Below are positions 52,090 through 59,384 of a stretch of DNA of 64,000 bases, piece after piece (position 1 is the stretch's first letter; every line of letters starts with the position of its first letter). The stretch covers positions 6,927,001-6,991,000 of the forward strand of contig NZ_ARVW01000001.1 of assembly GCF_000384315.1 (NCBI RefSeq), in the 5' to 3' direction. Source of the DNA: Amycolatopsis nigrescens CSC17Ta-90 (GTDB lineage Bacteria; Actinomycetota; Actinomycetes; Mycobacteriales; Pseudonocardiaceae). Under the pieces are notes generated by a model that searched no databases, was not told where the DNA came from, and was given only the letters and a program-made list of their open reading frames with translations. Position numbers and translations under genes: made by a program.

Positions 52090-52254
52090 ATGACATCACA
52101 TTCGAGGTCCGAGACCGGTGCTGTGCCCGGGTACACGTACGTCCGGCGTGGACGTCACCGGCGTCCGCGCCGGGACCGCCGGCCGCGGTGGCGGCGGGCG
52201 GTGCTGCTCATCCAGGTGATCTTGGCGGTGCTGCACCTGTTCCGCGATCGATGA
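52090..52254 (+). CDS. Possible 54-aa basic, single-helix membrane protein
   Basis: A small ORF 18 bp after the Fic gene. The N-terminal part is very basic (RRGRHRRPRRDRRPRWRR) and is followed by one hydrophobic helix (AVLLIQVILAVLHLF). AAAGGG lies 9 nt before ATG 52090. Its end overlaps the convergent TPR gene by 47 bp. It could be a membrane-active peptide or a Fic partner. High Arg content may simply reflect GC-rich DNA, so support is modest. Confidence 0.35.
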   Translation: MTSHSRSETGAVPGYTYVRRGRHRRPRRDRRPRWRRAVLLIQVILAVLHLFRDR

Positions 52255-53335
52255 TCCGCGCGGCCGGGAGCGGCGCGTTCTCGGGCAGTCCCAGCAGGAC
52301 GCGGACTTCCTCGGCGCGCAGCTCGTCGACGTCGACCAGCACCGCCAGCGCCCGGCTGAAACTGCTCCGCGCGGATCCATACCGGCCGGCGAGCCACTGC
52401 GCCCGTCCCAGTGCGACCGCCACGTCGGCGTAAGCGCCACCGGCCTCGGCGGCGCGGGGCCGGAGGGTTTTCTCGGCGCGGTGCAGGTAGTCCACGGCCG
52501 CCTCGACCCGGCCGGCTTCGAGAGTCACCGTCCCGATCGCCCACACCGTGTGCGCCACCATGAGCTCGTCGCCGGCTCGCTCGCGCAGCGACAGCAGTTC
52601 GAACAACGCGTCCAGCGCCCGGTGCAGCCGAGCCCACCCGCGGTACAGGGCGGTCAGCGACTCCAGGACGCGGACACACCCCGCCAGATCGTCGGCTTCA
52701 CGCCAGATCGCCAAGGCGCGCACCCAGCGGGCTTCGGCGGCAAGGTGATCCCCTTGGCGCGCGGCGTGCCGGGCGCTGCGTTCGAGAACCTCGCTCAGCA
52801 CGGCGGGAATCTCGCTGGTGATCGCGGCGTCCTCACCGGCGTCGGCCAGCGCGCGATGCCACCGCGGGTCGTCGACGCGATCGGCGATGTCCCACCACGC
52901 CGCCGCGGTCAGCGCGGCCTGCTCGGCCGCGCCCGCGGCGGTGGCGCCCTCGAGCACGGTGATCAGCAGGAACCGGTGCCGCAGCAGCCATCCGGTCGTG
53001 CCGGCAGTGTCTTCGGCGGCTTCGGTGTCTTCGGCGGTGCGCAACGCCAGGCACACCCGCGCGTAGTCGTCACGGGAGCGGTCCGGCGTCTGCGCGCGCA
53101 CCGCCGCGCGCACGACCGGCACCACCTCGGGTGCGATCCGGAGCAGGCCGGCTTCGGATCGCAGTAAGCCGTCTCGAACCAAAGCCGCGATCTCACGGTC
53201 CGTGTCCCCGGATTCGGCGGCGATCGCCAGCAGCGGCGCCGTCAGCTCGTCCGATCCTGTGTTCACGAAGACCCGGAGGACCGCGGCTGCGGTCTCAGAC
53301 AATGCGTCGTACGACTGTGCCCACCCATCGCTCAC
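52208..53335 (-). CDS. Winged-helix plus TPR protein resembling an NB-ARC protein without its NTPase
   Basis: A 375-aa protein. Residues about 10-75 (LSETAAAVLRVFVNTGSDELTAPLLAIAAESGDTDREIAALVRDGLL) match the winged helix that follows NB-ARC domains in AfsR/SARP-like proteins. From about 150 come TPR-like helices (AAEARWVRALAIWREADDLAGCVRVLESLTALYRGWARLHRALDALFELLSL, VEAAVDYLHRAEKTL, YGSARSSFSRALAVL). No P-loop is present. The GTG at 53335 follows GGAGAGG; the frame is open far upstream without similarity. A regulatory or scaffold role is inferred. Confidence 0.65.
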   Translation of the reverse strand: MSDGWAQSYDALSETAAAVLRVFVNTGSDELTAPLLAIAAESGDTDREIAALVRDGLLRSEAGLLRIAPEVVPVVRAAVRAQTPDRSRDDYARVCLALRTAEDTEAAEDTAGTTGWLLRHRFLLITVLEGATAAGAAEQAALTAAAWWDIADRVDDPRWHRALADAGEDAAITSEIPAVLSEVLERSARHAARQGDHLAAEARWVRALAIWREADDLAGCVRVLESLTALYRGWARLHRALDALFELLSLRERAGDELMVAHTVWAIGTVTLEAGRVEAAVDYLHRAEKTLRPRAAEAGGAYADVAVALGRAQWLAGRYGSARSSFSRALAVLVDVDELRAEEVRVLLGLPENAPLPAARIIDRGTGAAPPRSPG

Positions 53336-53849
53336 CAGCAACCTCTCCGCAGCCGGGCCCCGCCCCCTGCTGTCCTGTCGTGGTTCGTGGCTCGTGACTC
53401 CTGTGATCGCCTGCCGTGACTCGCCCGCCGGCGGCCAGGTGCCGAGCGCCAGGTCGCCAGCTTCGAGCGAACCACTCACAGCGCCGCGGCGCGACCACTC
53501 GACGGGCACAGTTCGTTCACCACGGCAGTACGTGCCGGCACGCGCAGGCACACCTCGACGCTGTTTCTTCCATGGATTGATCTTGACTGTCAACCGATCC
53601 GGTGAACCCCACCTCAAACCTGTCACCGCCGTACAGGCAAGTTCGTGAAAGCTTTGCGTCACCGGCGCTCCTGTCCATGGAGACAGCACCCTAGACCAAC
53701 CCCTTGCGCATGCAAGTGCACGCGCATTGAACGGTGTACAGGAACCCTCGGCCAGGTAGACCCCTGCGGTCGTGCCGCGCGGTGCCGGCAGGTCGGCCCG
53801 ATATTCGTCCTTTGTGGACGAAGAAGCGGGCCGTGACCGGCCGCGTCGA
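53336..53849. other. Gene-free spacer, 514 bp
   Basis: Between two minus-strand regulatory genes. Contains an inverted repeat CTGTC-N6-GACAG (53671-53686) and a hairpin TTCGTCC-N5-GGACGAA (53804-53822) just beyond the pentapeptide gene stop. Frames crossing it read Arg/Pro-rich noise. The left half probably holds the promoter of the WHD-TPR gene. Confidence 0.45.
53804..53822 (-). terminator. Hairpin after the XRE-pentapeptide gene
   Basis: A perfect 7-bp stem with 5-nt loop, 28 bp beyond the stop of the minus-strand gene ending at 53850. No T-tract; a plausible factor-assisted terminator. Confidence 0.4.
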
Positions 53850-55298
53850 TCAATGCCGCGGGGAGACGGGCTCGGTGCGTTCGCTTCGGTCCGGTGTGCA
53901 GCGGGTCAGTTCTTCCCACGGCTGGCCGTGGTCGGGGACGGTCGTCCAGCCTGCCGGCCACCGCCGCCCTCGCAGTGGCGTTGACGGGCGCGCTGCCGCG
54001 GCGTCGCTGAGTTCGACGTCGGCGTCGTCGTCGAAGAACACCTCGTTGCGGAAAAGTGCGCCGGAAAAGGTCGCTCCGGCGTAGAACACGACCGTGGTGA
54101 ACCTCGCGGCCTTGTTGATGATGACGTGTTGGAAGGACGGGGCGCGGGGGAAGGTGGCGCCGGTGAACTCGGCGTCGCCGAGGAAGGTGGCGCCGTCGAA
54201 CCGGGTGTCACCGGCGAAGTAGGCCTGCCGGAACCGGGCGGCTTCCGGCACGGTGCAGCCATGCCAGTCCAGGTCGATGAGGGTGGCACCGCTGAGATCG
54301 ACTTCGATCTCCGGCGAGAGCCTGCCGCCGGACGGCAGGGAGTTCAGGTGGGCGCCGAGCAGGCGTTGCGCCTCCAGGCGCACTTCGTGCTCGTCCTGCA
54401 GATACGGCCGGCGCAGGTACTGGCACAGGACACGGGCCACTTCGGCGCCCAGCAAGGGGTTGGCCCTGGCGAGCGCCACCATCCCGCGGAAGGCTTCGCC
54501 CTGTTCGGCGGGGGCGTTGGCGCGGGTCTTGGCCAGCAGCTTGTGGAAGTCGCTCAGGACGGTGCGGGCAGCGCGGATTCCCTCGAGGGCACCGCAGGAG
54601 GTCCGGTCTTCCCAGAGCGCACTCGGGATCTGGGGTGGATCGGCGATGCGCCAGTCGGGCGGGCGGAACAGGGCGAGCACTTCCTTGGAGCGCCGCCGAG
54701 CCCGATGCCGGGTCCCCGGCGGCTGAGCGCCGACGCCCTGGAACATCGTTTCCACCTTGGCGCGGGTGAAGCTCCGCGCTTCGGCGTCCTCGGGCGTGCG
54801 GAACCAGAGATCAGGATTCATCAGTGCGAATTCCCGGGAGCCCTGTACCGCGTAGGTCTTCCCCGCATTGACGGCTTTGACCGCATATCCCGGGACTCGT
54901 TGACTCGACCCGGAGTCATCCGAGCCCTGCAGCACGAGGCGCTCCGGCTCGGCGGCTGGGGGAGCGGGTTCGGGGGAGCGGGTTTTCTCGTCCCATGCCG
55001 CCTGCCACAGGGCGTCGACCTCGTCCAGGACGGCGTCCGGATCGCGCTGGCGCGGCACGGCGGCGAGCATCGCCTCGGCGACCCGCAGGGTGCGGGTGAT
55101 GTCGGGCAGCTCGGTCCCGGACAGCACCGCGCGGACATGGGTGTGGGAAGGGCCTTTGGTGCCGAAGCGGTGCTGGATCCAGGCCGCGACCCGGCGGCTG
55201 CTCAGGTGCCCGGACCGGGCGTGCAGCAGGTGCAGCCTGACGTTGAGCTCCCGGTGCGCACCGTCCGGCAGGTCCGGACGGCTCCACGCTCTGCCCAC
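53850..55298 (-). CDS. XRE-like helix-turn-helix plus pentapeptide-repeat protein
   Basis: A 482-aa protein. The N-terminal 100 aa is an HTH-like module common to actinobacterial signalling proteins (LHLLHARSGHLSSRRVAAWIQHRFGTKGPSHTHVRAVLSG). The middle region is helical. Residues about 345-440 form pentapeptide-type repeats (VDLSGATLIDLDWHGCTVPEAARFRQAYFAGDTRFDGATFLGDAEFTGATF), a beta-solenoid with A(D/N)LxX spacing. GGGGAGG precedes GTG 55298. Similar proteins are membrane-associated regulators or scaffolds; function unknown. Confidence 0.78.
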   Translation of the reverse strand: MGRAWSRPDLPDGAHRELNVRLHLLHARSGHLSSRRVAAWIQHRFGTKGPSHTHVRAVLSGTELPDITRTLRVAEAMLAAVPRQRDPDAVLDEVDALWQAAWDEKTRSPEPAPPAAEPERLVLQGSDDSGSSQRVPGYAVKAVNAGKTYAVQGSREFALMNPDLWFRTPEDAEARSFTRAKVETMFQGVGAQPPGTRHRARRRSKEVLALFRPPDWRIADPPQIPSALWEDRTSCGALEGIRAARTVLSDFHKLLAKTRANAPAEQGEAFRGMVALARANPLLGAEVARVLCQYLRRPYLQDEHEVRLEAQRLLGAHLNSLPSGGRLSPEIEVDLSGATLIDLDWHGCTVPEAARFRQAYFAGDTRFDGATFLGDAEFTGATFPRAPSFQHVIINKAARFTTVVFYAGATFSGALFRNEVFFDDDADVELSDAAAARPSTPLRGRRWPAGWTTVPDHGQPWEELTRCTPDRSERTEPVSPRH

Positions 55299-55561
55299 GA
55301 GGTCCTCCCCAGGCTCGTAGTGAAGAAAGCATTGTAAGGAACTGGAAACCGGTGTAAAAACTGCCGCCCTGAACGCGTCCGGCCCTCATCGAGCCGGCCC
55401 GTGGAAACGGCCCCGTGGACGGTCGAAAAAGTCATACCAAAGCGTTGGCCTGGCATGGACGATTTTGTAAAAACGGGCTGCGGCCTGGTGCTTTCCTAGC
55501 TCTCATCGCGCGGCGCGAGTCGGTGCCCGTGCGCCGGGAACGGGAGAAAGGGCATCAACTG

Positions 55562-55750
55562 ATGCGGGACTGGATGATCGGCGTCTACGCGGTCGTACTG
55601 CTCACGCTGATCGCGGCCGCGGGTTTCGTCGGCCTGTTCGGCAAGGACGACCTCCGCGGCGAACGGGCGCTGAAGATCCTCAAGATCGTGCTGGCCGCAC
55701 TCGCCGGCGCCGGCGGGCTGCTCGCCGCCGTTATGGCCGGTGGAAGGTGA
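55562..55750 (+). CDS. Small two-helix membrane protein
   Basis: A 62-aa protein with two membrane helices (WMIGVYAVVLLTLIAAAGFVGLFG and LKILKIVLAALAGAGGLLAAVMAG) joined by a charged KDDLRGERA loop. GGGAGAAAGGG lies upstream of ATG 55562. Divergent from the XRE-pentapeptide gene across 263 bp that holds two copies of TGTAAAAAC (55353 and 55466). The end overlaps the convergent hydrolase by 20 bp. Function unknown. Confidence 0.6.
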   Translation: MRDWMIGVYAVVLLTLIAAAGFVGLFGKDDLRGERALKILKIVLAALAGAGGLLAAVMAGGR

Positions 55751-56834
55751 TCTCCGGGAACTCGGGGGCCGGGCCGGTGAGCAGTCGCTGCGGGATGCCG
55801 CGCAGGTGCTGGTCCACGAACGCGGCGACGTAGGTGCGGGTCAGATGGAGGCCGCGGGCGGGGTCGAGCGGCATCGTCAGGTCGACATCGGCCTGCTGGA
55901 CGAGCAGTTCCAGGTCGGTGCAGAAGTAATGGCCGGCGTCGGCGACGGCGAGCCAGCGCTTCCAGCCGGACATGCGGGGCCACACCGCGTCCCAGGACGG
56001 ATCGACGTCGCCGCCGGGGTGATGCTGAAGTTCGGGACTGCCGGCCAGGAGGAACGGGCGGTTGAGCGGATCGGGCGGCGACATCGCTCCATCGAGGTTC
56101 ACTCCGGCGTCGACGCGACGGTCGGCGCGCATCGTGGTGGCCGCGGCACTCCCGCCCATGGAGTGCCCCACGACCGCGACGCGGTGCTGGTCGACCAGCG
56201 GGTGGTGGCGGAGCTCGTCGAGCACGAACGACAGGTCGACGCCCCGGTTGAGCGCGATCGGGGCGATACCGATCTGGTCGGGTAGCCGGCAGGCCGCGCA
56301 GGGAAGGACCCCGCTGGGGAACTTCGCGGCGACGGACTCGAAGGCGTGGTCGACCGCGGCGGCGACGTAGCCGCGGGACGCGAGATCTTCGGCCATGGCG
56401 GTGAGGGTGTGGCGGGGAACGGTGAAGCCGGGCGAAAGCAGGACGAGCGGGCGACGGCCGGGCAGCGGATGGGCGTCGGTACGCGACCAGGTACGGGTGC
56501 CGGCCAGTCGTTCGGCGGTGAGCTGCGGAGCGACCTCGGCGTACTTGGCCGCGAGCGCGGTGGCCTCGGCCAGGTCCAGATAGGGAGCGCGGCCGCCGGT
56601 GCCCCGCACGGCCGGGTAGTACAGGGTGACCATGAGCTGTCGTGGCCCGGCTTCGGGCACCCAGGGATCGACACGATCGTGGTCGGTGAGGGCGAGCGTG
56701 GCACGCCCGACTGCGTCACGTCCGGTGGGTGCGGGCAGCGACAGTCCCGTAGTGGCCGCGGCGGCGGGGATGGACAAGGAAAGCAGGCAGAGCGCGGCGA
56801 CCGCCGCGGCTGTTTTGACGCGAAGCTTTCGCAT
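55731..56834 (-). CDS. Secreted alpha/beta-hydrolase (PAF-acetylhydrolase/chlorophyllase-like)
   Basis: A 367-aa exported hydrolase: signal peptide 1-27, HPLPGRRPLVLLSPGF oxyanion strand, nucleophile elbow VVGHSMGGSAAAT, an Asp after the following strand, and the late His in VADAGHYFCTDLELL. It resembles platelet-activating-factor acetylhydrolase-like and polyester-hydrolase-like serine hydrolases. Two cysteines (LPCAACRLP) may form a local bridge. ATG 56834 is chosen because the signal peptide starts there. Substrate unknown. Confidence 0.85.
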   Translation of the reverse strand: MRKLRVKTAAAVAALCLLSLSIPAAAATTGLSLPAPTGRDAVGRATLALTDHDRVDPWVPEAGPRQLMVTLYYPAVRGTGGRAPYLDLAEATALAAKYAEVAPQLTAERLAGTRTWSRTDAHPLPGRRPLVLLSPGFTVPRHTLTAMAEDLASRGYVAAAVDHAFESVAAKFPSGVLPCAACRLPDQIGIAPIALNRGVDLSFVLDELRHHPLVDQHRVAVVGHSMGGSAAATTMRADRRVDAGVNLDGAMSPPDPLNRPFLLAGSPELQHHPGGDVDPSWDAVWPRMSGWKRWLAVADAGHYFCTDLELLVQQADVDLTMPLDPARGLHLTRTYVAAFVDQHLRGIPQRLLTGPAPEFPEITFHRP

Positions 56835-56933
56835 GCCTCGACTGTGCCCCGGCCGGCTGGGCCGAAACATCGGGAAACCCCCGGAGACAAGCCCTGAGAT
56901 CCGCTGGGCCATTCACCTGAAGGGGGTTTCCGG

Positions 56934-57914
56934 TCACGGCGTGATGACGACTTTCAGGCCGGTGCGGCGCTGGGCGGCGGCGAAGGCGGCAGGCGCGTCG
57001 GCCAGCGGGACCTGGGACGACACCAGGGAGTCGAGCTCCACCACGCCGCGTGCGGCCAGGTCGATGGCGCGCGGGTAGACCTCGTTCATCCGGCGCACCA
57101 TCGAGATCGTCAGCTCCTTGCGGCGCGCGAGCGACGCGGGGAACGTCGTCGTGCCCGAGCTCGGGATGCCGCAGAGCACCACCCGCCCGCCCGGTCGCAC
57201 GGATTCCATGGCGATTCGCACCGCGTCGTCGTTCCCGGCCATTTCGAACGCGACATCGACGCCGCACGAGGAAAAGTCGGGAGCCGGATCGAGGGCCTCG
57301 TCGGCGCCCCATTTGGCGGCTGCTTCGCGGCGGTGCGGCAGCGGCTCGACCGCGATCAGCCGGGACACCCCGGCGGCACGCAGCAGCTGGATCAGCAGCA
57401 GGCCGACCGGGCCGCAGCCGACGACCGCCACCGTGCCACCGAACGGCACCTGTGCCAGATCCAGGGTCCACAGCGCGACGCCGAGGGGTTCCAGCATCGC
57501 GCCGCCCGCGTCGGAAACCGTGTCCGGCAGCGGCTCCAGCCGGTGCGACGGCCACGGCATGACCTCGCGCATCATCCCGTCCGTCGCACCGTTCCCGGCG
57601 AACAGGATGCGGTAGCACAGGTTCCGCTGCCCGTCCCGGCACGCCCGGCAGGTCTCGCACGGGATCGCCGGGTCGATCGCGACCCGTTCCCCGCGTCGCG
57701 GCCCGGCCACGATCTCGCCGGCGCCCTCGTGCCCTGGCACCAGCGGCCGCTCCAGCTTCGCGTCGCCGATCGCGCCGTTTTCGTACCAGTGCAGGTCCGA
57801 TCCGCAGATCCCGACCGCGGTCACCCGCACCAGGGTTTCACCCGCGCCAGCTTCCGGCGCGGGCTCGTCCCCGACCCGCAGGTCCGCGCTTCCGTGCAGC
57901 CTCGCTGTCCGCAT
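56934..57914 (-). CDS. Zinc-dependent medium-chain alcohol dehydrogenase
   Basis: A 326-aa MDR protein. Catalytic-zinc region GICGSDLHWYENG...GHEGAGEIV, structural-zinc cysteines CETCRACRDGQRNLC, and Rossmann motif AVVGCGPVGLLLIQLLRAAG with an acidic Glu after strand 2 (IAVEPLPHRR), which favours NAD. Closest to sorbitol/threonine dehydrogenase-like enzymes. Only weak ribosome binding is seen at ATG 57914. Substrate unknown. Confidence 0.9.
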   Translation of the reverse strand: MRTARLHGSADLRVGDEPAPEAGAGETLVRVTAVGICGSDLHWYENGAIGDAKLERPLVPGHEGAGEIVAGPRRGERVAIDPAIPCETCRACRDGQRNLCYRILFAGNGATDGMMREVMPWPSHRLEPLPDTVSDAGGAMLEPLGVALWTLDLAQVPFGGTVAVVGCGPVGLLLIQLLRAAGVSRLIAVEPLPHRREAAAKWGADEALDPAPDFSSCGVDVAFEMAGNDDAVRIAMESVRPGGRVVLCGIPSSGTTTFPASLARRKELTISMVRRMNEVYPRAIDLAARGVVELDSLVSSQVPLADAPAAFAAAQRRTGLKVVITP

Positions 57915-58067
57915 TTTTCGTACTGTATCGGCTTTTTCTTGAACCGCGGAGGTGGCCGAGCGCGGCCCAACTCGTGCGCAGGGGTGACCTGACGGCATCG
58001 CGGGCCTAAGAACCTGGCTGGCCGGTACCTGCCGGAAGCGGGACCCCTCCCGGCGGGCTGGTGCAGG

Positions 58068-59372
58068 ATGAGCGCCGTGCGAGATCTTTGGCGAAGGCGG
58101 CGCGGGCGGACGCGGACCGGAGAGGGTCACGCGGACGCCCTGCGGACCGCCACTGAGCAGGCGGTCGGGCTGCGTGAAGCGGGTGAGTACGGTCGGGCGC
58201 GTGCGCTGGAGGAGGACACGCTGGCGCAGCGGCGCCGGAGCCTTGGCGACGATCATCCCGACACGCTTCAGTCGGCCCTCGGGCTGATGCTGAGCCTGGA
58301 CGGGCTCGGTGCGCGCGAACAGGCCCGCGCGCTCGGCGAGGACACCTTGCGCCGCTGCCGCCGGGTGCTGGGCGCGGCCGATCGCCTGACGCTCACCGTG
58401 GCGATCAACCTGGTCCGCACGTTGGCGAGCCTCGGCGAGCAGCAGCGGGTCCGCGAACTGGCCGAAGACAACTTCAACCGTGCCCGCGACGCTCTCGGTG
58501 CGGACGCCCCGGCCACCTTGGTCGCGGCCGCCAACTTCGTCATGGTGCTGAGCGAGTCGGGGGAGCACCGGCGGGCGTGCGAACTCGGCGAGGACACCCT
58601 GGCCCGTCGTCGCCGGCTGCTGGGCCCCGATCACTACCGCACCCTCATCACGGCCAACGCGCTCGCCCTCGACCTTGGCACGCTCGGCGAGCACGCCCTC
58701 GCGCGGAGCCTGTGCGAGGACACCCTGGCCCGCGCGGAGCGGAGCCTCGGTGCGGACGACCCCGACACGCTGGTCACGGCGTACAACCTCGCCAGCGAAC
58801 TGGCCGCGCTCGGTGAGCACGAGCAGGCCCGCGCACGGTTCGAGGACACGCTGGCCCGTCGCCGCCGGGTCCTCGGCGAGGACCACCCCGGCACCCTGGA
58901 CACGGCCGTCAACCTCGCCCGCGTCCTCGCGTCCCTGGAGCAGCACCAGCGGGCCAGGGACACCTTGGAGGACGCGCTGGCCCGCTACCGCCGGACCAAG
59001 GGCGACGACCACTCCGACACCCTGAACGCGGCCGCCAACCTCGCCGACGTGACGCGCAAACTGGGGGACTACGCGGCGGCGCGGGACCTGGACGAGGACA
59101 CCCTGGCCCGTCGCCGCCGGGTCCTCGGCGAGGATCATCTCCACACCCTGAACACCGCCTCCGGCCTCGTGGTCAGCCTGATCCGGCTGGGTGACCACGA
59201 ACGCGCCCGGCACCTCGGCGAAGACACCCTCGCCCGTCAGCGCCGGGTCCTTGGCGATGGCCACCATCGGACCCTGGACAGCGCCAACAACCTCGCGGTC
59301 GTCCTGCGAGCGCTCGGCGAGGAGCAGCAAGCCGACCAGTGGGTCGAGTGGATCAAGGCGCAGCACCGATGA
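58068..59372 (+). CDS. Tetratricopeptide protein with nine near-identical 42-aa repeats
   Basis: A 434-aa protein made almost wholly of TPR_10/12-type repeats: nine copies of the pattern (R/A)xxxEDTLARRRRxLGxDHxxTLxxA spaced 42 residues apart, then VVLRALGEEQQADQWVEWI. At DNA level the block GAGGACACCCTGGCCCG recurs about every 126 bp, showing recent tandem duplication. Such arrays usually form the sensor end of NB-ARC/NACHT proteins; here there is no NTPase or HTH, so it is a stand-alone scaffold. Partner unknown. Confidence 0.85.
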   Translation: MSAVRDLWRRRRGRTRTGEGHADALRTATEQAVGLREAGEYGRARALEEDTLAQRRRSLGDDHPDTLQSALGLMLSLDGLGAREQARALGEDTLRRCRRVLGAADRLTLTVAINLVRTLASLGEQQRVRELAEDNFNRARDALGADAPATLVAAANFVMVLSESGEHRRACELGEDTLARRRRLLGPDHYRTLITANALALDLGTLGEHALARSLCEDTLARAERSLGADDPDTLVTAYNLASELAALGEHEQARARFEDTLARRRRVLGEDHPGTLDTAVNLARVLASLEQHQRARDTLEDALARYRRTKGDDHSDTLNAAANLADVTRKLGDYAAARDLDEDTLARRRRVLGEDHLHTLNTASGLVVSLIRLGDHERARHLGEDTLARQRRVLGDGHHRTLDSANNLAVVLRALGEEQQADQWVEWIKAQHR

Positions 59373-59384
59373 CACCCCGGCGGC

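Noticed and set aside
58068..59372. CRISPR-like regular spacing of DNA repeats
   Set aside because: The 126-bp periodicity encodes TPR repeats in frame; there are no unique spacers.
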